Shown here: piece by piece, positions 18,961 to 28,100 of the stretch | Layout of the letters: each line of letters begins with the position of its first letter | How positions within the stretch are numbered: position 1 is the first letter of the stretch | NCBI RefSeq assembly: GCF_000153485.2 | Contig: NC_018721.1 | Coordinates: forward strand, 124,001-188,000 | From: Psychroflexus torquis ATCC 700755 | GTDB lineage: Bacteria > Bacteroidota > Bacteroidia > Flavobacteriales > Flavobacteriaceae | Reading direction: 5' to 3' | DNA: 64,000 nucleotides | Notes under the pieces: model-generated | Told to the model about the DNA's origin: nothing | The model's input: the letters and a program-made list of their open reading frames with translations, nothing else | Database searches by the model: none | Made by a program: the position numbers and the translations under genes

Positions 18961-21381
18961 CTAAATTTGCTTGTACTTTACTCTATAAATGATTCCTCCT
19001 ACTGCTACTAAAACTAAAATTATAAAGCTTACTAAAGATACTCTTCCGCCAAACTTTATGACATCTGGTTGAAAGCTAAAAGTGATTTGATGCTTTCCTG
19101 CAGGCAATTCCAAAGCTCTTAAGACATAATTAGCCCTAAAGTGTGGAACTTCTTCTCCATCGACGGAAATCTTCCATCCTTGTGGATAATAAATTTCTGA
19201 AAACAAAGCAAGACGCTCTCCTTGACTATCATAAGAATAAGTCAATTCATTTTCTGAATAGGATTCCAGTTGAATCTTATCTGACGATTGTACATCGTAA
19301 GTTTTAGCCGACTTAGAAAATTGATTGGACTCTACTATTGCTGTAGTACGAGGATTGATTGTATCTAAAGCCAAGATAGCTTGATTGGCATTTTCCACAG
19401 GAATCAATTGGTCAACAAACCATGCATTCCCTAAATGGTCTGGGTTAGGTTGAGCCTTTGGCTGACCTTCATCATCAAAAATAAAGTACTTCACATTCAA
19501 CATATTCAAGATACTTTGCTTGCCTTCATAAATGTAAAAGTCAAACAACTCTTGTGTGCGTCCAGGCTTTGCTGCATGATAACCGCCAATAGACTTATGA
19601 AAATAAGAAGCCCTTGCAGAGTTTAAGGGATTGGAAGTTAAATCATAAACTCTGTAATGAGAATCGTCGGTAAGAATATCCCGATCTGCTTGAGTAGGCT
19701 GGAAAGGTCTTGCCATCACAGAAGCTGCTACAAAATCATCTTCATTCACATATCTAGAATTCACTCCAATCAAATCTACAAGTATAAAAATTCCTATAAG
19801 ACCTAAGAGCATTGTTTGTTTTAAGTTTTTCTTTAGATATAAATAAAATACTGAAGCTAATAGCAAAACAAACACCAGAGATCTTATGGTGTCTGAGGTA
19901 AACATTGCCTTTCTATCTTCTTTAAGAGCTCTTACAAATTTTGCTCCATATTGTTCCAAAAACATAGAATCGGTGTTACCGCTGAAATCAAAAAGCATTG
20001 ACTTAAGTAATAAAAACAGTAAACTTAATACTCCAAGAATAAGCGTGGTATTCTTTAGTGCATTCCATTTTGACTCATAAGACACTGTAGAACTTAAGAA
20101 TTTGGAGAGTCCTAAAATTCCTAATACAGGTACGCAAAACTCTATGATAACTTGTATAGAAGATACCGCTCTAAATTTGTCATAAAAAGGAACAACGTCT
20201 ACAAAGAACTTTGTCAATAGAGAAAAGTTATCTCCCCAAGATAAGAGCAAAGCAAGAATAGACCCTGCCACAATCCACCATTTAGTTTTACCCTTTATAA
20301 GAAAGAGGGCTAGAACAAATAGAAATAGTATGGATGCTCCAATATAGGCTGGTGCCCCAATAAAGGTTTGGTCTCCCCAATAAGTTGGCAAATTCTTACT
20401 AAACTCTAAAGCCTGAACTGGAGACGCTCCTAGTTGTATTATTTCATTATAAACTTCAGAGTCTTTGCCTAAAGACTCACTACTAGATCCTCCCATGAAT
20501 CTAGGGATAAACAAGTTAAAGGTTTCCATAACACCATAACTATATTCGGTGATGTAGTCGTAATCTAAACCAGATTTCACTTTTTCAGTTCCGTTGGGTT
20601 CAATCGTTAGACCTGTTTCACCTCGCGTACTAAAATCGGCGTACTCTTGTGTCGCCAATAAATTGGTCATATTAAGCAAAACAGCCAATATGATAGCTGG
20701 GATAAAACTTACGGCAGCCTTGAAATAAGATTTCAATTGTTTGTTTTTATAGGCGTTTACAGCATACACAATAACCATAACAAAACACAGCAACATAAGA
20801 TAATAGGTCATCTGGAAGTGATTGGTCATCAATTCAAAAGCCAACCCTACACAGAAAAGGAGGTTTCCCCAAAATAACTTTTGTCTAAAAACGAGAACCA
20901 CACCACTTATAACTATGGGAAAATATGCAATAGCATGAGCTTTAGAATTATGACCAACTCCTAGAATAATAATAAGGTATGTGGAAAATCCAAAAGCAAG
21001 TGCTCCTAAAAAGGCCAATTTATAATTCACCTTGAAACACAACAACAAAATATACATACCTATAAAATACAGGAACAAATAATCTGCAGGTCTTGGTAAA
21101 AACCTAAGTTGACGATCGATTTCTTTTATAAAATTATAGGGATAGTTTGCACCTAATTGGTAGGTAGGCATTCCTCCAAAAGCAGAATTAGTCCAGTATG
21201 GCTCTTCTCCCTGACTTGCTCTAAAATCGTTTTGAGCCTTTGCCATTCCTGTATACTGCACAATATCACTCTGGTATATTGTTTTTCCCTTGAGAACAGG
21301 ATAGAAAAAAGCTAAAGCAGCTACTATAAATAGGACAATCACCAAAAGGTGCTTCCAAGAGTTCTTAAACAAAGACTTCAT
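18961..21381 (-). CDS. YfhO-family integral membrane protein
   Basis: This 806-residue protein has about 12 membrane helices spread through its N-terminal two thirds, a soluble domain around residues 540-770 and a final helix at the C-terminus. The opening segment with FYPVLKGKTIYQSDIVQYTGMA and the FGGMPTYQ motif are typical of bacteroidotal YfhO proteins. In Firmicutes, YfhO is linked to glycosylation of lipoteichoic acid; here a GT-C-like role in glycan transfer outside the membrane is inferred from family and neighbours. Confidence 0.87.
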   Translation of the reverse strand: MKSLFKNSWKHLLVIVLFIVAALAFFYPVLKGKTIYQSDIVQYTGMAKAQNDFRASQGEEPYWTNSAFGGMPTYQLGANYPYNFIKEIDRQLRFLPRPADYLFLYFIGMYILLLCFKVNYKLAFLGALAFGFSTYLIIILGVGHNSKAHAIAYFPIVISGVVLVFRQKLFWGNLLFCVGLAFELMTNHFQMTYYLMLLCFVMVIVYAVNAYKNKQLKSYFKAAVSFIPAIILAVLLNMTNLLATQEYADFSTRGETGLTIEPNGTEKVKSGLDYDYITEYSYGVMETFNLFIPRFMGGSSSESLGKDSEVYNEIIQLGASPVQALEFSKNLPTYWGDQTFIGAPAYIGASILFLFVLALFLIKGKTKWWIVAGSILALLLSWGDNFSLLTKFFVDVVPFYDKFRAVSSIQVIIEFCVPVLGILGLSKFLSSTVSYESKWNALKNTTLILGVLSLLFLLLKSMLFDFSGNTDSMFLEQYGAKFVRALKEDRKAMFTSDTIRSLVFVLLLASVFYLYLKKNLKQTMLLGLIGIFILVDLIGVNSRYVNEDDFVAASVMARPFQPTQADRDILTDDSHYRVYDLTSNPLNSARASYFHKSIGGYHAAKPGRTQELFDFYIYEGKQSILNMLNVKYFIFDDEGQPKAQPNPDHLGNAWFVDQLIPVENANQAILALDTINPRTTAIVESNQFSKSAKTYDVQSSDKIQLESYSENELTYSYDSQGERLALFSEIYYPQGWKISVDGEEVPHFRANYVLRALELPAGKHQITFSFQPDVIKFGGRVSLVSFIILVLVAVGGIIYRVKYKQI

Positions 21382-21411
21382 AAATAGATTTAATTTGAAA
21401 AAACCTGAAAG

Positions 21412-21657
21412 TTAATCAATTTCTTCATAATCTACGTACTCTCCTACTTTGCTTTCTTTGGGTTTAGATTTAAAAGTTTTGGAAGTTTCAGTCTCTTTGT
21501 CTTGTGTTTGAGACTGAGCAGAATTGAATTTATCTTCCATATTTTTTCTGACTTTTTTGAAAACGTATTTCAGCAAAATCGGCCCAAGATACCTCGCCAT
21601 CAATTTAAGGCCAAAAAAGACCAAAAGTATAATAAGTAAAGTCTTTAAAAATACCAT
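21412..21657 (-). CDS. DUF4834 family small membrane protein
   Basis: The 81-residue protein has one N-terminal membrane helix (LKTLLIILLVFFGLKLMARYLGP), a basic juxtamembrane segment and a charged tail ending VGEYVDYEEID, the hallmark of DUF4834. It leads the leftward cluster and sits 30 bases upstream of the YfhO gene. Function unknown. Confidence 0.85.
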   Translation of the reverse strand: MVFLKTLLIILLVFFGLKLMARYLGPILLKYVFKKVRKNMEDKFNSAQSQTQDKETETSKTFKSKPKESKVGEYVDYEEID

Positions 21658-21735
21658 AGTATTATATTGATTTACAAAAATACCACTATCTAACTGTAAC
21701 CTGAGAAGTAAAGCTCAAAAAATCAGATTTTAACT

Positions 21736-21743
21736 TATATTTG
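21736..21743 (+). promoter_or_regulatory. -7 promoter box
   Basis: TATATTTG (TAnnTTTG) lies 17 bases before the ATG of the outer-membrane protein gene at 21761. No clear -33 box was found. Confidence 0.5.
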
Positions 21744-21760
21744 GGCTACAAATTCTATCT

Positions 21761-22681
21761 ATGAAACTGAAGCTAATTAGTCTTTTAACTTTTATCTCCT
21801 TAACTGTAAACGCACAATATACAGATGTGATTAATTCAAATAGACCAGGAGAATCCTTTGGAGCTTATTCCGTAGGCACTAATGTTTTACAATTCGAAAC
21901 GGGATTGGCCTTTAGCAAAGACAATCACGTCTCCCCTTTAATTCCTGACCGAACTTTGTTGGAATATCAATATCAAATCAGATATGGATTATTAATGGAG
22001 CGCCTAGAAATCTTATTGGACGGAACTTTTGCTAACGTTGAAGATCAATTATTAAGAGGTGGAACTCAAACGACCTCAAACTTCAGTAATTTTGAAAGCA
22101 ATACATTAGGAGTCAAATATTTACTATACGATCCTAATATTCAAAAAGAAATAGATGGGCCTAACCTATACAGTTGGAAGAAAAATAATCTTCCCCAGTG
22201 GAGTGATTTGATTCCTGCAGTATCTATTTATGCTGGATTAAATTTGAATTTTGGCGATAATCCCTTCAAATTTGAAGGAGAACCTAATGCTTCCCCGAAA
22301 GCAGCTATCATAACACAACACAATATTGGAAGCAAATGGGTCTTTGTATCCAATCTTATTGCCGATAAACCCACTACCGATTTTCCTGCTTATGCAGGAA
22401 TCTTTACGCTCACCCATTCTATTTATAAGCAAACAGGAATTTTTGCTGAATTCCAAACTTACATCAGCGATCTCTACAGCGATGAAATTTTAAGGGGAGG
22501 TGTTGCCTTTTTAGCTGGTAAAAACCTTCAAATTGATGTTTCTGGACTTGTTAACTTCAAAGATTCTCCTGAACGTTGGAGAGCTGGCATAGGTGTTTCT
22601 TATAGAATTGATATGCACGATTCTGACGAATATATTTTCAAAAATGATAAAGAGCGTGAGCTTTACCTTGAAGAACAATAA
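21761..22681 (+). CDS. Outer-membrane beta-barrel protein, putative transporter
   Basis: A Sec signal peptide (KLISLLTFISLTVNAQ) is followed by NSNRPGESFGAYSVGTNVLQFETG, a start shared by bacteroidotal proteins of the MetA/phenol-degradation-like transporter group. Alternating hydrophobic strands and aromatic residues through 306 residues fit an outer-membrane barrel. No substrate can be inferred. It is monocistronic, followed by a terminator-like hairpin. Confidence 0.75.
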   Translation: MKLKLISLLTFISLTVNAQYTDVINSNRPGESFGAYSVGTNVLQFETGLAFSKDNHVSPLIPDRTLLEYQYQIRYGLLMERLEILLDGTFANVEDQLLRGGTQTTSNFSNFESNTLGVKYLLYDPNIQKEIDGPNLYSWKKNNLPQWSDLIPAVSIYAGLNLNFGDNPFKFEGEPNASPKAAIITQHNIGSKWVFVSNLIADKPTTDFPAYAGIFTLTHSIYKQTGIFAEFQTYISDLYSDEILRGGVAFLAGKNLQIDVSGLVNFKDSPERWRAGIGVSYRIDMHDSDEYIFKNDKERELYLEEQ

Positions 22682-22746
22682 AATCATAGAAAAGAAAAAG
22701 AACGAAGTCTACAAATTCAGTTTAATTGAAACTTTCAGTCAAAAAA

Positions 22747-22772
22747 TTCCCCAATTATAAAATTGGGGATTT
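22747..22772 (+). terminator. Intrinsic terminator-like hairpin
   Basis: The arms tccccaatt and aattgggga enclose an ATAA loop and are followed by a short T tract. It lies 66 bases after the stop of the outer-membrane protein gene. Confidence 0.7.
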
Positions 22773-22809
22773 CAAGTTTGCTATATATCTGGATTTATTT
22801 TCAAAACCT

Positions 22810-22980
22810 TTAAGTATAGTTATAATCATATTCACACAATATATCAATTGTTCTTTGTTGATCAGTTAATGGTGGTAAAAGTATGATGTTACCATGTACC
22901 CGTTTTGCTAGTAAACCATTATTTTTAAAGCGTCACATTGGTTCCAAGCTTTAGGGCTGTCTTCAGAATCGTTGATGATC
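22810..22980 (-). pseudogene. Remnant resembling the C-terminus of ornithine aminotransferase (RocD)
   Basis: Read on the minus strand, this stretch gives EDSPKAWNQCDALK, then after a one-base shift NNGLLAKRVHGNIILLPPL, then TDQQRTIDIL and a stop. The order matches the end of ornithine aminotransferase (ALK-NGLLAK-THG-IIR-APPL). The frame break falls in an A run (five A where six would keep frame). No upstream part of the gene is present, so only a fragment survives. The call is based on motif memory and needs a database search. Confidence 0.42.
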
Positions 22981-23225
22981 GATATAATTTAGAGAGTTTC
23001 AAAATATCATTGACATCTTTAAACTATTTCCTTTTTTATCAGTTTAATTTACCATTTGTTCTCGTGGTAAAATAGTTTGAACATAAAACTTTCACTTATG
23101 AATATTAGTTTCATAAGCAGGATAGTTGTGGTAGTCTATCTGTTTAAAATTTTTAATTCCACTGCTCTAGGTTAATACTCTTGATTTAGTTTACACTTAC
23201 TTTCTACTAGTCGGGATTGTTCATC

Positions 23226-23259
23226 TTATACCAAATTAGACCTATAATTTGGTATAAGA
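23226..23259. repeat. Collapsed MITE-like element: two termini only
   Basis: Arms cttataccaaatta and taatttggtataag (14 bases, perfect) flank the 6-base loop gaccta. The arms are the left and right ends of the elements at 50264, 55472 and 59476. The interior is missing, as expected from recombination between the TATAAT that follows the left end and the TATAAT just inside the right end. Confidence 0.8.
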
Positions 23260-23445
23260 ATGGTATAAACTTAAATCAGGGTCTAAAGATGACTACAGTT
23301 TTGAAAAATTACTTTTATGCTAATTATTACTTGCGCCGTGACTTATATCACCCTCTTCATTATTATTCATCACATCAACTAAAAAAATAGAATTAGCCCC
23401 GTTCGCATTTGCCATTCATTCATCTCCAAAATCAATAGAATCCTG

Positions 23446-23485
23446 TAATACCAATTTAAACCTATAATGTCGCAATAAAGCTTTA
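23446..23485. repeat. Degenerate left end of the MITE-like element
   Basis: taataccaatttaaacctataatgtcgcaataaa resembles the left 35 bases of the complete copies (taccaaattagacctataatgacgcaataaa) with a few substitutions. No matching right end follows before rpsO. Confidence 0.6.
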
Positions 23486-23625
23486 AAAAAGGATATTAAA
23501 ATTACTGGTTTAATGAGTACACACACCATTTTAAATCAACTGAGTTTATACTTGGATCTGATCTTGAATCCACCAGTGAGGGCTTATTTTTTATAAATTT
23601 GATATTTAGATTCAATATAAAAGGG

Positions 23626-23633
23626 TACTTTTG
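23626..23633 (+). promoter_or_regulatory. -7 promoter box for rpsO
   Basis: TACTTTTG fits TAnnTTTG, 55 bases before the rpsO ATG. A TTTG at 23598-23601 could be the -33 element, with a slightly long spacer. Confidence 0.55.
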
Positions 23634-23687
23634 CACGATTGAATAGAAAATCTATTTTAGCATAAAAATTATTGAAATAATATTGGC

Positions 23688-23957
23688 ATGTACTTAACAC
23701 AAGAAGAAAAAGGCGAATTATTCGCCAAACACGGTAAGGATAGTAAAGATTCCGGATCTGCAGAAGGTCAAATCGCATTGATGACCGGAAGAATTGAATT
23801 CATTTCTCAACACCTTAAGACAAACAGAAAAGATTATAATTCTGAACGTTCACTAGTAAAACTTGTAGGTAAAAGAAGAAACCTATTGGATTATCTTATG
23901 AAGAAACATATTATGAGGTATAGAGCTATTGTAAAAGATTTAGGATTAAGAAAATAA
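23688..23957 (+). CDS. rpsO: 30S ribosomal protein S15
   Basis: The 89-residue protein has the full S15 signature: HGKDSKDSGSAEGQIALMTGRIEFISQHLK, then LVKLVGKRRNLLDYL and RYRAIVKDLGLRK. It binds 16S rRNA in the central domain of the small subunit. It precedes pnp, the classical rpsO-pnp order, with its own terminator in between. Confidence 0.97.
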   Translation: MYLTQEEKGELFAKHGKDSKDSGSAEGQIALMTGRIEFISQHLKTNRKDYNSERSLVKLVGKRRNLLDYLMKKHIMRYRAIVKDLGLRK

Positions 23958-23961
23958 ATTT

Positions 23962-23986
23962 AAAGGGGCAATTTTGCCCCTTTTTT
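23962..23986 (+). terminator. Intrinsic terminator after rpsO
   Basis: The arms aaaggggcaa and ttgccccttt form a GC-rich stem with a very tight loop, followed by a T run. It lies directly after the rpsO stop. Confidence 0.85.
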
Positions 23987-24199
23987 AGTTTAAAAGCGTT
24001 CCCTAGAACAACTTCCATTGGTTTATACCTTTTTTCTAAACAACAACACAACAACTATTTTCTAGAAAATGTATAACCTTAAAATCATTAGTTTATGATC
24101 CAAAACATTTAGTGAAATTATCGATCTCGGCGATGGTAGAGAATCAAGCTCGAGACAGGTAAATTAGCAAAACAAGCACACGGTTCTGTAGTCGTACAG

Positions 24200-26251
24200 A
24201 TGGGTGACACTATGTTACTTTGTACAGTAGTGTCGTCTTACAAAGAAAGTAAAATGGATTTCTTTCCATTAACTGTAGACTATAGAGAGAAATTTGCAGC
24301 AGCAGGTCGATACCCAGGAGGATTCTTCAAAAGAGAAGCAAGACCAAGTGATGGTGAAGTATTAACAATGAGAATAGTAGATAGAGTTTTACGTCCACTT
24401 TTTCCTTCAGATTACAGAACTGAAACACAAGTTATGATTCAACTTATGTCTCATGATGAAGATGTAATGCCAGACGCCTTAGCAGGCCTTGCCGCTTCTG
24501 CGGCCATACAACTTTCAGATATTCCTTTTGAAACGGCTATTTCTGAAGCTAGAGTTGCAAGAATAAATGGGGAATTCGTTATCAATCCAAGCCGAAGTCA
24601 GCTTAAAGAATCGGACATCGATATGATTATCGGTGCTTCTATGGATTCTGTGATGATGGTAGAAGGAGAGATGAAAGAAATTTCTGAAGAAGAAATGGCA
24701 GAAGCCATTCAGTTTGCTCACGAGCATATCAAAAAACAAGTGGAAGCGCAATTGCGTCTAGCGGAAGCTTTTGGTAAAAAACCGGTTAGAGAATATGCTG
24801 TAACTGAAGATAATGAAGATTTTGAAAAGAAAATTCATGATTTAGCTTACGATAAAATATATGAGATTGCTAAGGGTGGTCACAGCAAAAAAGATCGTGG
24901 AGAAGCTTTTTCTGCAGTAAAAGATGAAGCCATGGCTTTGTTTTCTGAAGAGGAATTAGAAGGAAACGAAAAGTTGATTAAAAAATACTACAATAAAACC
25001 GAAAAAGCTGCAGTAAGGGAACTTACTCTAGCTGAAGGCTTACGTCTAGACGGAAGAAAAACAGACGAAATTAGACCTATCTGGTGTGAAGTAGCCTATT
25101 TGCCTTCTGTTCATGGTTCAGCTATATTTACTCGTGGAGAGACTCAAGCTTTGGCTACAGTAACTCTTGGAACTTCTAGAGAAGCCAGCACAATAGATAT
25201 GCCAACTCACCAAGGTGAAGAGAAGTTCTATTTACATTATAACTTCCCTCCTTTTTGTACAGGTGAAGCTTACCCTATCCGCGGGACTTCTAGACGAGAA
25301 ATAGGTCATGGAAATCTTGCTCAAAGAGCCTTAAAAGGAATGATTCCAGAAAGCAATCCCTACACGGTAAGAATTGTATCTGAAGTTTTAGAATCTAATG
25401 GATCGTCTTCTATGGCAACCGTTTGTGCGGGAACTATGGCTATGATGGATGCAGGAATAAAAATGAAAAAACCTGTTTCTGGAATAGCAATGGGATTGAT
25501 TTCTGATGGAGATCGCCATGCTGTTTTATCCGATATCTTAGGAGATGAAGATCACCTAGGAGATATGGATTTTAAAGTGACAGGGACTGCAGACGGTATC
25601 ACTGCTTGCCAAATGGATATTAAAGTAAAAGGTTTGCCTTACGAAATTCTTGTAAAAGCTTTACAACAAGCAAGAGCGGGTAGATTACATATTCTTGAGA
25701 AATTGACTGATACTATTTCACTACCAAATGAAAATGTAAAAGCCCACGCTCCAAAAATTATCACTAGAAGAATTCCAAATGAATTTATTGGTGCATTAAT
25801 TGGACCTGGAGGTAAAGTTATCCAAGAACTACAAAAATCAACAGGAACAGAAATAGTTATAAATGAAGATCCTGTTACTGAAGAAGGAATTGTTGAAATC
25901 CTTGGTACAAAACAAGAAGGTATAGACAAAGTCTTAGCTAAAATTGATTCTGTAACCTTCAAGCCAGAGAAAGGGAGTGTTTATGAAGTCACTGTCGTTA
26001 AAGTTTTAGACTTTGGTGCAGTTGTAGAATATAACGATGCCCCTGGAAATGAAGTTTTATTACACATTTCAGAATTAGCTTGGGAGCGTACAGAAAATGT
26101 TGCTGATGTTATGAAACTAGGTGATGTTTTAGATGTAAAATACTTTGGAGTAGATCCTAGAACTAAGAAACCTAAGGTTTCTAGAAAGGCTCTTTTAAAA
26201 AAGCCCGAAAGACCTCAGAAAAATGAGGAAGATTCAAGTAAATCTGAATAA
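24200..26251 (+). CDS. pnp: Polyribonucleotide nucleotidyltransferase (PNPase); N-terminus disrupted
   Basis: Two RNase PH domains, a KH domain ([20 protein letters not shown]) and an S1 domain ([20 protein letters not shown]) are present in the correct order, ending in a charged tail. PNPase degrades RNA phosphorolytically from the 3' end. The intact frame starts at an internal ATG ([13 protein letters not shown]). The natural start is the ATG at 24095: from there the DNA encodes the expected [26 protein letters not shown] only if three single bases are restored, each in a homopolymer (TT, AAAAA, AAA). The three losses add up to 3, so the frame realigns, but a stop follows at codon 6. Either the assembly has errors here or the gene uses a shortened product. 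Confidence 0.93.
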   Translation: MGDTMLLCTVVSSYKESKMDFFPLTVDYREKFAAAGRYPGGFFKREARPSDGEVLTMRIVDRVLRPLFPSDYRTETQVMIQLMSHDEDVMPDALAGLAASAAIQLSDIPFETAISEARVARINGEFVINPSRSQLKESDIDMIIGASMDSVMMVEGEMKEISEEEMAEAIQFAHEHIKKQVEAQLRLAEAFGKKPVREYAVTEDNEDFEKKIHDLAYDKIYEIAKGGHSKKDRGEAFSAVKDEAMALFSEEELEGNEKLIKKYYNKTEKAAVRELTLAEGLRLDGRKTDEIRPIWCEVAYLPSVHGSAIFTRGETQALATVTLGTSREASTIDMPTHQGEEKFYLHYNFPPFCTGEAYPIRGTSRREIGHGNLAQRALKGMIPESNPYTVRIVSEVLESNGSSSMATVCAGTMAMMDAGIKMKKPVSGIAMGLISDGDRHAVLSDILGDEDHLGDMDFKVTGTADGITACQMDIKVKGLPYEILVKALQQARAGRLHILEKLTDTISLPNENVKAHAPKIITRRIPNEFIGALIGPGGKVIQELQKSTGTEIVINEDPVTEEGIVEILGTKQEGIDKVLAKIDSVTFKPEKGSVYEVTVVKVLDFGAVVEYNDAPGNEVLLHISELAWERTENVADVMKLGDVLDVKYFGVDPRTKKPKVSRKALLKKPERPQKNEEDSSKSE

Positions 26252-26265
26252 TTCAGATAAGTTTT

Positions 26266-26301
26266 AAAAAACGGTTTAGAATACTCTAAGCCGTTTTTTT
26301 T
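26266..26301 (+). terminator. Intrinsic terminator after pnp
   Basis: aaaaaacggtttaga pairs with tctaagccgtttttt (one G-T pair) around a short loop, followed by a T run. Confidence 0.88.
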
Positions 26302-26365
26302 GTTTGCTGACAACATAGCATCACTGACATATTTTCAGAGCTTGTTTTGTTGAGTATATTGATGA

Positions 26366-26427
26366 AAAATAGGTTTATTTCATAAAATAGGTTTAATAAT
26401 TCAAAATAAAATAATAAAATAGGTATT
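26366..26427. repeat. Direct repeats upstream of proC
   Basis: AAAATAGGTTTA occurs exactly at 26366-26377 and 26384-26395 (18 bases apart), and a related AAAATAGGTATT at 26416-26427. They lie 70-130 bases before the proC ATG and could be operator sites; no regulator is known. Confidence 0.45.
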
Positions 26428-26494
26428 TTAGTAAATGTGCATGATCATTGCACTTTACAAGTAAATCATTTTTATTAATCATTAAAAAAATAGA

Positions 26495-27298
26495 ATGAAA
26501 GTATTAGTAATTGGAGCGGGTAACATGGGATTAACTTACTCTGAAGGAATGGCAAAATCCCCTTTATTAAATAGAAAAAATCTAATGATTCATGACGTCT
26601 CAGAAGACTTATTGAAAAAACTTAGTGAAGTGTCTTACTATGACACCTTCGATAATCTACAAGATTGTGTGCCTAACGCAGATGTCGTCTTTCTAGCGGT
26701 TAAGCCTTACCACAGTGAGGAATTGTTTGAAAGAATGAAACCGATGCTGGATGAACAACAAATCATTGTATCTCTGATGGCGGGCGTTACCATCGAAAAC
26801 ATTCAAAATGGACTCAATGTTAAAAAAGTAGTAAGGACTATGCCCAACTTACCTGCAAAGGTTGGTAAAGGGGTAACTTCTTATACGGAATCTAAGGAAG
26901 TCTCCAGAGTAGAGTTACTTATGATTAGAAACTTACTGGATACTACAGGACAATCAATTCGTGTAAAAAATGAAGATTTTATAAATAAATCCACAGGTAT
27001 TTCTGGTAGTGGACCAGCTTATATATTTTACTTTATGGCTTCCATGTTGGATGCTGCTAAGAAAATGGGATTTTCAGATCATGATTCCAAAATATTGGTG
27101 AGCAATACCTTTGAAGGTGCCGTTCATCTATTTAATGAATCTGATTTATCTCCAGAAAAGTGGATGGATCGCGTTGCATCTAAAGGTGGTACAACTAGAG
27201 CAGCACTGGACTCTATGGACGATAATAATGTAAAACAGCTCATTCAGGATGCTGCCTACGCAGCCTTTAACAGAGCTGTAGAACTTGGGGATGAGTAA
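26495..27298 (+). CDS. proC: Pyrroline-5-carboxylate reductase
   Basis: The N-terminal Rossmann motif is VLVIGAGNMGLTYSEG. The C-terminal family signature reads STGISGSGPAYIFYFMASMLDAAKKMG and VASKGGTTRAALDSM. It reduces pyrroline-5-carboxylate to proline with NAD(P)H, the last step of proline synthesis. At 267 residues it is full length. It is the first gene of a proC-proB-proA operon, and its stop lies close to the proB start. Confidence 0.94.
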   Translation: MKVLVIGAGNMGLTYSEGMAKSPLLNRKNLMIHDVSEDLLKKLSEVSYYDTFDNLQDCVPNADVVFLAVKPYHSEELFERMKPMLDEQQIIVSLMAGVTIENIQNGLNVKKVVRTMPNLPAKVGKGVTSYTESKEVSRVELLMIRNLLDTTGQSIRVKNEDFINKSTGISGSGPAYIFYFMASMLDAAKKMGFSDHDSKILVSNTFEGAVHLFNESDLSPEKWMDRVASKGGTTRAALDSMDDNNVKQLIQDAAYAAFNRAVELGDE

Positions 27299-27314
27299 TT
27301 TAAATCTTAAAAAT

Positions 27315-28085
27315 ATGCATTCAAAACGTATTGTTGTAAAAGTTGGAACCAATGTGATGACCAACAGAAACAATAGAATTGTAGGTCCAATTCTAAAAAA
27401 CTTAGTGAGACAAATCGCTTATTTATATGAGCGTGATGTCATAACAGTTCTTGTGTCTTCTGGATCTGCCATAGCTGGAAAAGAAGTCTTAGGGTCATGT
27501 TCTTCAGACGATAAGTCTATTAGAAGACAAGTATATTCTTCTGTAGGACAACCTAGAATGATGAGACATTATTACACGATGTTTCATGATTTCGGGATGC
27601 GTTGTGGGCAAGTATTAGCCACTAAACGGGATTTTGCACCTGGGAAATATCGCGAAAATATGATCAATTGTTATGAAGGCCTTTTAAAAGAGGGCATCGT
27701 TCCAATTGCCAATGAAGATGATGCGGTATCCCTTTCTATGTCTATGTTTTCCGATAATGATGAGTTAGCCAGTTTAGTTTCAGAATTGGTTAAGGCAGAC
27801 ATGTTAATTATGCTTACTGATATCGAGGGCCTTTATACAGGTCATCCAGATCATGAGGATTCCAAAGTGTTAAGACATGTAAGAGTCCACGATAATGTTG
27901 AAAAATATGTTCAAGAAAATGAAAAAGGAGAAGGTGAAGGCCGAGGTGGTATGGAGTCCAAGCTAAAAATAGCTAAGATGACCGCAAGTAAAAATATTCC
28001 TACTTTCATAGCCAACGGAAAGGATGAGAATATCATTATAGATATATTAGAAGGTAGAGAAGTCGGTACTAAATTTACTGTTTAA
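27315..28085 (+). CDS. proB: Glutamate 5-kinase (short form, no PUA domain)
   Basis: The amino-acid-kinase fold is visible: KRIVVKVGTNVMTN, VTVLVSSGSAIAGKE, and ANEDDAV, SMFSDNDELASLV and GMESKLKIAKM. It phosphorylates glutamate to gamma-glutamyl phosphate, the first step of proline synthesis. The protein ends after the kinase domain; the PUA domain of the E. coli enzyme is absent, as in many Bacteroidota. Possible starts are TTG 27285, ATG 27291 (overlapping proC) and ATG 27315. The last gives MHSKRIVVKVGTN, closest to the family start, and is used here. Confidence 0.92.
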   Translation: MHSKRIVVKVGTNVMTNRNNRIVGPILKNLVRQIAYLYERDVITVLVSSGSAIAGKEVLGSCSSDDKSIRRQVYSSVGQPRMMRHYYTMFHDFGMRCGQVLATKRDFAPGKYRENMINCYEGLLKEGIVPIANEDDAVSLSMSMFSDNDELASLVSELVKADMLIMLTDIEGLYTGHPDHEDSKVLRHVRVHDNVEKYVQENEKGEGEGRGGMESKLKIAKMTASKNIPTFIANGKDENIIIDILEGREVGTKFTV

Positions 28086-28100
28086 TCTTAAAAACAATTT

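Larger units (their letters stand above)
22981..23620. other. Intergenic region without a supported gene
   Basis: About 640 AT-rich bases between the RocD-like remnant and the rpsO promoter. It contains a collapsed inverted-repeat element (23226-23259) and a degenerate left end of the same element (23446-23485). A 31-codon minus-strand frame (23320-23415, MANANGANSIFLVDV...) is too short and unsupported to call. Confidence 0.6.

Noticed and set aside
23320..23415. 31-residue minus-strand ORF in the rpsO upstream region
   Set aside because: Too short, with no recognisable family and no neighbour context; the region looks decayed.
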